In this document: piece after piece, positions 5,347 to 10,549 of the stretch
Position numbering within the stretch: the first letter of the stretch is position 1
Layout of the letters: every line of letters starts with the position of its first letter
DNA from: Verrucomicrobiota bacterium
GTDB taxonomy: Bacteria > Verrucomicrobiota > Verrucomicrobiia > Limisphaerales > CAIQOK01
Assembly: GCA_025363535.1 (NCBI GenBank)
Contig: JANYDP010000190.1
Coordinates: forward strand, 1 to 10,549
Length of the DNA stretch: 10,549 nucleotides
Reading direction: 5' to 3'
Made by a program: the position numbers and the translations under genes
Notes under the pieces: generated by a model
What the model saw: only the letters and a program-made list of their open reading frames with translations
The model's database searches: none
Told to the model about the DNA's origin: nothing

Positions 5347-6615
5347 CTACTCATAGCGCAGCGCCTCCACGGGATTGAGTTTGCTGGCGTAGCGCGCGGG
5401 GAAGGCCGCCGCCGCGAGACAGATCAAGAGCGAGCCGCCGCAGATGATGGCGATGTCGCCGGGGATTATTTTTGCGGGCAGTTGGGTGAAGCCGTAAACG
5501 TCCGCCGGAAAAAGTTGGAAGCTCGTGAGCCGCCGCATGAGTTCGAGAAACTCGTTGCGATAATGCACGGCCAGCAATCCCAGACTCAAACCAGCCGCGA
5601 TGCCCCAGCCGCTGACGATCAAACTTTGCCCCATGAAAACCCACATCACCTGGCGGCTCGTCGCGCCGATCGCTTTCAACAACCCAATCTCGCGCGTCTT
5701 CATCACGATGAACGTGATGGTGGTGCAGGTGATGCCAAACGCGGCGACGATGATGATGAAAAATAAAATGTAGAGCATCAGATCCTTCTCGACCATGACG
5801 GCGGACAGCGTGGAGTTGGATTCGAGCCAGGTCAGGATTTCAAAGTCCGGGCCAAGGGTTTTGGCCAGCTCGCGTTTCGCGGCGTTCGCCTGGAAGGGAT
5901 CGCGCAGCATGACGATCAGGCTGTGGACGTGGTCGCCGAGCTGATACATCTCCTGCGCATTCTCCAGCGAGACGGCGACAATGGAGGCGTTGTATTCCTC
6001 CCAGCCCACGTCGAAGATGCCGCGCACTTCGTATTCATCCGGCAAGATGGCTTCCTGATCCGGCTTGCCCCGGCTGTCTTTGAGCCGCTTGATTTCGCTC
6101 GGCGAATAAACGTTCACGCGGTCGCCGACTTCCAGATGCATGACTCGGGCGAACGTGTTGCCGATGATCAGGCCGCGTCCGCTCACGTCAAATTTTCCAT
6201 CCACAATGCTCGATGGCAGCGTGCTGACCGTGGGTTCGAGGGCTTCATCCACGCCGCGCACCCACGGCGCATAGACGCTGGACTGGCCGTCCTTGTTGGA
6301 GCTTTCCAACAACACCTGACCGAGCACGCTCGGCGCGGCGGATTTCACGCGGGGATTCAGCGCAAGGATTTTGATGACGCCGGGATAATTGGTGAACAGC
6401 CCGCTCGTCCGTGAAATTTTCAGGTGCGCGTTGAAGCCGAGGATGGTGTCGCGCATCTGCTGGTCAAAGCCGCTCATCACGCTGATGACAATGATGAGCA
6501 CCGCGACGCCCAGCGCCACGCCGAGGACGGAAATCAGGGTGATGACCGAAACGAACGTGCGCTTGGGCCGCAGGTAACGCAGCGCCAGCAGCAGTTCAAA
6601 CGGGAGTCCAGACAT
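5347..6615 (-). CDS. lolC: LolC/LolE-type lipoprotein-releasing ABC permease
   Basis: The 422-residue inner-membrane permease has the standard LolC/E layout: a first membrane helix at about 21-47, a large periplasmic domain (about 48-275) and three C-terminal FtsX-type helices at about 280-305, 325-350 and 385-405. The cytoplasmic loop MKTREIGLLKAIGAT (305-319) is the conserved coupling segment that contacts the ATPase. The N-terminal LALRYLRPKR and the early SGFDQQMRD are also typical of the family. With only one permease gene next to lolD, the complex is probably a homodimeric LolC/E rather than the LolC plus LolE pair of enterobacteria. A second permease elsewhere cannot be excluded. The gene precedes lolD, the opposite of a compact ATPase-first layout, and a 141-base gap filled by repeat A separates them. 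No Shine-Dalgarno is seen at ATG 6615. Confidence 0.92.
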   Translation of the reverse strand: MSGLPFELLLALRYLRPKRTFVSVITLISVLGVALGVAVLIIVISVMSGFDQQMRDTILGFNAHLKISRTSGLFTNYPGVIKILALNPRVKSAAPSVLGQVLLESSNKDGQSSVYAPWVRGVDEALEPTVSTLPSSIVDGKFDVSGRGLIIGNTFARVMHLEVGDRVNVYSPSEIKRLKDSRGKPDQEAILPDEYEVRGIFDVGWEEYNASIVAVSLENAQEMYQLGDHVHSLIVMLRDPFQANAAKRELAKTLGPDFEILTWLESNSTLSAVMVEKDLMLYILFFIIIVAAFGITCTTITFIVMKTREIGLLKAIGATSRQVMWVFMGQSLIVSGWGIAAGLSLGLLAVHYRNEFLELMRRLTSFQLFPADVYGFTQLPAKIIPGDIAIICGGSLLICLAAAAFPARYASKLNPVEALRYE

Positions 6616-6670
6616 GCGCGGAAGCTAGACAGGCGGTGTGCGGGTGTCAACGAACGACGCGCCCAACTGC

Positions 6671-8581
6671 CTACTTCTTCAACTCCGGCGGCACCGGCGA
6701 GAACATCTTCAGCGTGAATCCTTCGGCGTTCGCGCTCAGGCCATAGACGCTGAAATAAAAATACTTCGACACCTGCTCGAACGGCGGAAAGAGCGAGAAG
6801 TCCATCCAGTCCTTGAAACTGCTGCCAAAATCCATGCCCGGCAGCGTGGCGCTGTCCGCCGAGTTGGTGCCCTGGGATTTGCGCGCGGCTTCAAACATGA
6901 AGCGCGACACCTCCAGATTGTTTTGGTAGCCGAAAATGCCGATGCTCGAACCGCCGATTTTTTGCGCGGCGTCCGCCAGGCCCGCTTTTTCGCGGAGGTT
7001 TTTTTGTTGGGCCTCGCTGCTGCGCAAGTATTCTTCGAGCATCGCCGTGTCGGTGGTGATCGCCAGGTAACTGCTGCTGGCGGCGTAGCTCAAGGTGGGC
7101 GCGGCCTTGCCAGCGGCACCGAGCGTCAGCATCGGCAGGGCGAGGGAATAAATTTTCCGGCCCAGGAATTCGCGTTCCGCCGGCGCGGCCCCGGTGGCGT
7201 TGGCCAGCACGAGAATGCTTTTCATCGCGTCGGCCAGTTGTTCCGGGCGTGGTGAACTGAGCAGGAAGAGGGAAGGCGCGGCGTTGAGTTCAGCAAGCGT
7301 GCTGCCGCGCGGCGGTTTTGAGTAGGAGATGAAATCGTCGCCGAGATTTCCAAAGAGGTTTTTTTGGAGGTCAAAGCCGGGATCCTTCTGCTTGGCGGCG
7401 GTGTTGGCGGTGTCGAGTGCGAAGTTCAAGCCATTCAAAATCTGCGGCGAAATGTCGCCCAGCATTTTTTGCAGCGCGGTCCAGGCCTTCTGGTTGTCCA
7501 CGCGGCTGCGCTGGAATTTAATAACGTCGGCGGGCACAAACGTCGGCGGGCTGGATTCCTTGCCGTCGGCGGGCAGCAGTTTCAGCAACCCCTGACGGTC
7601 GGCTTCGGGCGCACTCACGGAAATTTGCGCGAGCGAACCGTCGGCGGAATTCTGGCTGGCGAAGGCGATGGTTTTCAAACCGCCAAGACCGAGGGCGTTG
7701 ATGATCTTGTCCGGCGCGAACATGGCGAAGGGACTGGCCGGATCCGCGTCCTTGGTCGGCTGATGCAGCAAAAGATCGGTGAAGGTTTTCAGATTGGCCC
7801 AGCCGTAGAGCGGGGCGTCGCGGAACAGCGCGAGGCGGCTGGTTTCAAACGCGGGCACATCGGCCAACGCGGGTGCGGAGCCGCCGGTGAGATGGGCGAC
7901 GATTTTTTCCACAGCTTTGAGCGAAGTGCCGGCGATCAGCAGCGATTCATACTGGCCGACGAGCAAGGTCAGCGGCGCGTTGGTGCTGCTTTCATTGGCG
8001 GAATCGTCGCTGCCGGGCGCGAGGATTTTTTTCAGGCTCGGGGGAACGTCCTTGTCCGAGAGCAGGTAGGTGGTGAATTCAAGGTCGCGGATTTTTTCCG
8101 ACTTGATCGTCTTGCCGGCGTCCACCCACTTGTGGCGGAGGTCGGCGAGGTTGGTCTTGAGCTGGCTGCTGCGGCCTTTGGTGTCCATCAGGAAAACAAC
8201 GGCGGGCAGCGGGTCGGCGGAACCCTGCCAGCCGTTTTGCGTGATGGCGAAAGTAAGCTGGCCCTGCAGCAGGCCGGCGTAGTCATCAAATTTCACGCCG
8301 AGATCGTGCTCCAGCGGCTGCACCCATTCCTCGCGCACTTTGGCCAGCAACTTGTCGGTGAAGGGTTTCATCGCCGGGTCGTTCAAGAACCGGGTCTGGG
8401 TCGAGGTGAGATAAAACTCGCGCAAGCCCGGGTAGTCCGGCGTGCCCAGCACGATCAGGGTGTCGTCGGGCAACAATTTTTCCGCCGGTAAAATCGCGGC
8501 GGCAAGGTTTCCAGCGAGCGCGAGCAGGGCGCAAACAATCGCCGTTGGGATCCGGCGCAACGGGAGTGGGGTGTTGGTCAT
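6671..8581 (-). CDS. Large secreted protein of unknown function, 636 aa
   Basis: I do not recognise a defined family. Residues 1-29 form a clear Sec signal: basic LRR at 8-10, a hydrophobic stretch (about 12-24) and an AAA end at 27-29. There is no lipobox Cys and no later membrane span, so the mature protein should be periplasmic or exported. The start of the mature part (ILPAEKLLPDDTLIVLG, about 30-46) and the repeated alternation of short hydrophobic strands with helices recall DUF3352-like proteins, but this is tentative. There is one run of Pro- and Ser-rich linker near 195-205 and no visible catalytic motif. It begins 21 bases after the stop of the HtrA-type protease and ends 55 bases before lolC, so it is likely co-transcribed with both and works in the envelope. 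Confidence 0.88.
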   Translation of the reverse strand: MTNTPLPLRRIPTAIVCALLALAGNLAAAILPAEKLLPDDTLIVLGTPDYPGLREFYLTSTQTRFLNDPAMKPFTDKLLAKVREEWVQPLEHDLGVKFDDYAGLLQGQLTFAITQNGWQGSADPLPAVVFLMDTKGRSSQLKTNLADLRHKWVDAGKTIKSEKIRDLEFTTYLLSDKDVPPSLKKILAPGSDDSANESSTNAPLTLLVGQYESLLIAGTSLKAVEKIVAHLTGGSAPALADVPAFETSRLALFRDAPLYGWANLKTFTDLLLHQPTKDADPASPFAMFAPDKIINALGLGGLKTIAFASQNSADGSLAQISVSAPEADRQGLLKLLPADGKESSPPTFVPADVIKFQRSRVDNQKAWTALQKMLGDISPQILNGLNFALDTANTAAKQKDPGFDLQKNLFGNLGDDFISYSKPPRGSTLAELNAAPSLFLLSSPRPEQLADAMKSILVLANATGAAPAEREFLGRKIYSLALPMLTLGAAGKAAPTLSYAASSSYLAITTDTAMLEEYLRSSEAQQKNLREKAGLADAAQKIGGSSIGIFGYQNNLEVSRFMFEAARKSQGTNSADSATLPGMDFGSSFKDWMDFSLFPPFEQVSKYFYFSVYGLSANAEGFTLKMFSPVPPELKK

Positions 8582-8602
8582 GGGGTGTTTTTTGAAAACG
8601 GA

Positions 8603-9592
8603 TTATTCCGCGCCAACAGTTTTTTGCCGGGCGTGGGTGGGTGGTTCGAGATAGCGGTAGGGGTTGCTGGGATTGTCATTCGAGTAGGCAAAGGCGTCGC
8701 GATGTTCGAGGAAGAATCGCACCGCCTCGATGGGAATGGCAAAGCCGAGGCCTTCGCCAAAGGTGATCTTCATGTTGGTGATGCCGACGACTTCGCCGGC
8801 GAGATTGAACAGCGGGCCGCCGCTGTTGCCCGGATTGATCTGCGTGGTCGTTTGCAGATACAGCGTGCCGCCGAGTTCGCGCGTCTTGGTGCTGAGGATG
8901 CCTTCCGTGACGGTGCGTTCCAAGCCGAGCGGACTGCCGATGGCGAAAACGTGTTCGCCGACCGCGAGCGCATCGGCGTTGCCGAGCGGCACGCGCTTGA
9001 ACTTGGGCGCGTCCTGGTCCTCGATTTTCAACAGCGTCAGATCCTGGAATTTGTTCATCGCCACGATGCGCACCTGCTTGTAGGACTTCACCTCCAACTG
9101 GCCGTTGCGCTGATGATAAACCTCCACGGAAATCTGCGTCTCGCCTTCGATGACGTGGAAGTTGGTCATGAGAAACCCGTCCTCGTTGATGAAAAATCCC
9201 GAGCCAAGCCCGCCCGGCGTGCGCACCTGCACGACCGCTTCGCCGAGCTGGTTGACCAGATCGCGGACGTTGCCTTCCGGCGCAGATTTGTCACCGGCGG
9301 AATAAAATCCAGCGGCGGTGATGGGGCCGGGCTTGGAGACGGAAGCGTTGGCCGTTGTCGGTGCCGTCGGGTGCGCGGGGGAACTCGCGGCGTCGGTTTT
9401 CAAAATCGCGGAAATCTGGCTGCGGGGAATGGACAGCACCGTGAAACCCAGATCCACAATCACCACGTCGTGCTTTTCAGCCAGCACCTTGCCGGTGACG
9501 GCGGCTTTGTCCTTGAGCTGGATGGTTTCCGCCCGGCTGACCAGCGCGGCACCCGTGGCCACGGTCAGCAGGCAGACTAGCATTTTTGACAT
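8603..9592 (-). CDS. HtrA/Deg-type periplasmic serine protease without PDZ domain
   Basis: The 329-residue protein has a signal peptide (about 1-21, ending SRA) and a short beta-rich module (about 22-65, IQLKDKAAVTGKV ... VLSIPRSQI). A Ala/Pro/Thr-rich linker (about 66-92) follows, then a trypsin-like S1C protease domain (about 108-295). The triad is complete: His146 in TNFHVIEG, Asp184 in DLTLLKI and Ser257 in NPGNSGGPL. Only about 30 residues follow the domain, so the PDZ domains of DegP/DegS are absent and substrate choice may depend on the N-terminal module. It probably degrades or processes misfolded envelope proteins. It is the first gene of the minus-strand run, 21 bases before the 636-aa secreted protein and divergent from guaB. 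The ATG at 9592 lacks a Shine-Dalgarno but gives a proper signal peptide. Confidence 0.92.
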   Translation of the reverse strand: MSKMLVCLLTVATGAALVSRAETIQLKDKAAVTGKVLAEKHDVVIVDLGFTVLSIPRSQISAILKTDAASSPAHPTAPTTANASVSKPGPITAAGFYSAGDKSAPEGNVRDLVNQLGEAVVQVRTPGGLGSGFFINEDGFLMTNFHVIEGETQISVEVYHQRNGQLEVKSYKQVRIVAMNKFQDLTLLKIEDQDAPKFKRVPLGNADALAVGEHVFAIGSPLGLERTVTEGILSTKTRELGGTLYLQTTTQINPGNSGGPLFNLAGEVVGITNMKITFGEGLGFAIPIEAVRFFLEHRDAFAYSNDNPSNPYRYLEPPTHARQKTVGAE

Positions 9593-9708
9593 GGCGGGAA
9601 ACTAAACGCGCCGCCGCATTTTGACAAGCGCCCATCCCAAGCCGTGCCCCCATGACCGCCAACCGAATTTAACTTGCCAAACAAACTCACGGGCGGGCAT
9701 TTTCTGAC
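9593..9708. promoter_or_regulatory. Divergent intergenic region, htrA-type gene / guaB
   Basis: This 116-base gap must drive both genes. For the protease gene the minus strand has TTGTCA (complement of 9621-9626), 17 bases, then TAGTTT, ending about 6 bases before the ATG: good spacing, a good -35 and a poor -10. For guaB, TTGCCA at 9674-9679 has no acceptable -10 at 16-18 bases. No operator, riboswitch-like fold or clear ribosome binding site was seen for either gene. Confidence 0.35.
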
Positions 9709-10549
9709 ATGGCAGCGACCAAAGACATCAACAGTTTAGATTCCAACTTCTACCAGCCAGCGGGCGCGTTTTTCCCGGCCTTCAACCACACCGGACTGAC
9801 GTTCGACGACCTCACGCTCGCGACGCTTTACTCCGAGATTCTGCCGCGCGACACCCAGCTCGACACCCAGCTTGCCGAAGGTTTGCGCCTCAACATCCCG
9901 ATCATCTCCTCGGACATGGACACCGTGACCGAGTCGCGCATGGCCATCGCGATGGCGCTCAACGGCGGCCTCGGCCTGATCCATTACAACATGCCCGAGC
10001 GGCAGCAGCTCTCCGAAGTCAGCCGCGTGAAACACCACGTCCACGGCCTGTTGCAGGAGCCGATCAAAGTCGCGCCGGAATTGTTCATCGGCGACGTGCT
10101 GAAAATGATGGAAGAGCGGAAATTTTCCTTCAGCACGTTTCCCGTCGTGGACGAGACTGGCAAACTGCTCGGGCTTTTGTCGGGCCATGTGGTGAAGCCG
10201 CGTTACGCCAAACGCCAGATCGCCGAAGCCCTCACGCCGCGCAACCAGGTTCAAACCATCAACCAGAAAGAACTGAGCAAGGATCCCATCGCCCGCGCCG
10301 ACAAATTTTTCACCGCGCACCCCGGCATCCACAAGCTTCTCGTCGTGGACGACAAGGATCATTTGCACGGCCTTTTTACGATGAGCGACGTGGAGCGCAT
10401 CACGGCGGAACGCAACGCGCAGTTCAAGCCCGCCCGCGACGCCGAACATCGCCTGCTCTGCGGCGCGGCGGTTTCGGCCACGCGCAACGCCTTTGGCGAG
10501 CTGGACCGCGAACGCATCCTCACGCACGTTGGCGGCCTCGTCGAACGCG
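9709..10549 (+). CDS. guaB: Inosine-5'-monophosphate dehydrogenase (5' part)
   Basis: The enzyme oxidises IMP to XMP with NAD+, the committed step to GMP. The first 280 residues are present and the frame is still open at the window edge, so the catalytic Cys loop and flap lie outside. Family blocks in order are GLTFDDLTL (29-37), SSDMDTVTE (67-75), NGGLGLIHYNM (85-95), a first CBS module (about 112-160), a second (about 190-232, ending LFTMSDVERI) and RDAEHRLLCGAAV (243-255), which leads back into the barrel. Two features differ from textbook sequences: Asp69 replaces the usual Pro before MDTVTE, and the link between the CBS modules is diverged. About 28 residues precede the GLTFDD block, longer than usual. 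ATG 9709 is the likely start, without a Shine-Dalgarno. A 263-codon frame on the other strand (9736-10527) is its shadow. Confidence 0.95.
   Translation, partial: MAATKDINSLDSNFYQPAGAFFPAFNHTGLTFDDLTLATLYSEILPRDTQLDTQLAEGLRLNIPIISSDMDTVTESRMAIAMALNGGLGLIHYNMPERQQLSEVSRVKHHVHGLLQEPIKVAPELFIGDVLKMMEERKFSFSTFPVVDETGKLLGLLSGHVVKPRYAKRQIAEALTPRNQVQTINQKELSKDPIARADKFFTAHPGIHKLLVVDDKDHLHGLFTMSDVERITAERNAQFKPARDAEHRLLCGAAVSATRNAFGELDRERILTHVGGLVER

Noticed and set aside
7364..8491. 375-codon plus-strand open frame
   Set aside because: Antisense to the 636-aa secreted protein, which has a proper signal peptide and operon spacing. The plus-strand product is Gly/Val/Gln-rich and looks like a shadow.
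8585..9580. 331-codon plus-strand open frame
   Set aside because: Antisense to the HtrA-type protease with an intact catalytic triad.
9621..9650. Plus-strand TTGACA as a guaB -35 box
   Set aside because: The hexamer is perfect, but 16-18 bases downstream the sequence is GC-rich with no -10 resemblance.
9736..10527. 263-codon minus-strand open frame at the right edge
   Set aside because: Antisense to guaB, which matches IMP dehydrogenase over its whole visible length.

Overview
The window looks like a chromosomal stretch from a GC-rich Gram-negative bacterium of the PVC group, most likely Verrucomicrobiota (a Pedosphaera/Limisphaerales-like lineage). This is inferred from the protein flavour, from intergenic hairpin repeats of a kind I associate with these genomes, from an outer-membrane lipoprotein (Lol) transporter, and from the near absence of Shine-Dalgarno sequences before most starts. 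No marker gene fixes the taxonomy.

Layout. Bases 1-96 hold the C-terminal tail of a plus-strand gene that enters from the left, followed by a hairpin that can terminate in both directions. Bases 119-547 are mostly non-coding: a further hairpin, a possible 71-codon basic protein on the minus strand with a good ribosome binding site but a TTG start, and a REP-like cluster of three GC-rich hairpins just past the end of purB. purB (adenylosuccinate lyase, minus) follows, then a divergent plus-strand PrsW-like membrane protease homologue with a C-terminal zinc ribbon. Facing it is a long minus-strand run, in transcription order: an HtrA-type periplasmic serine protease (9592-8603), a large secreted protein of unknown function (8581-6671), a LolC/E permease (6615-5347), the LolD ATPase (5205-4528), a HOL/TPMT-like methyltransferase (4447-3863) and a rhomboid protease (3805-2939). 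At the right edge guaB (IMP dehydrogenase) starts at 9709 on the plus strand and runs off the window.

How it fits together. The minus-strand run is largely a cell-envelope set: lipoprotein export to the outer membrane, periplasmic proteolysis and intramembrane proteolysis, joined across the strand switch by the PrsW-like protein. purB and guaB belong to the AMP and GMP branches of purine synthesis but are far apart and on opposite strands.

The most unusual DNA lies in the two gaps on either side of lolD. Each holds an inverted repeat whose arms are built from tandem 7-bp units anchored on CGA (CGAACAT type upstream, CGATTTA type downstream). They differ in sequence but share unit length, anchor and inverted layout, and look like two members of one class of intergenic element. 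lolD itself has the clearest canonical Shine-Dalgarno in the window, placed right after the upstream element. Several very long open frames are antisense shadows of the real genes and were not annotated.
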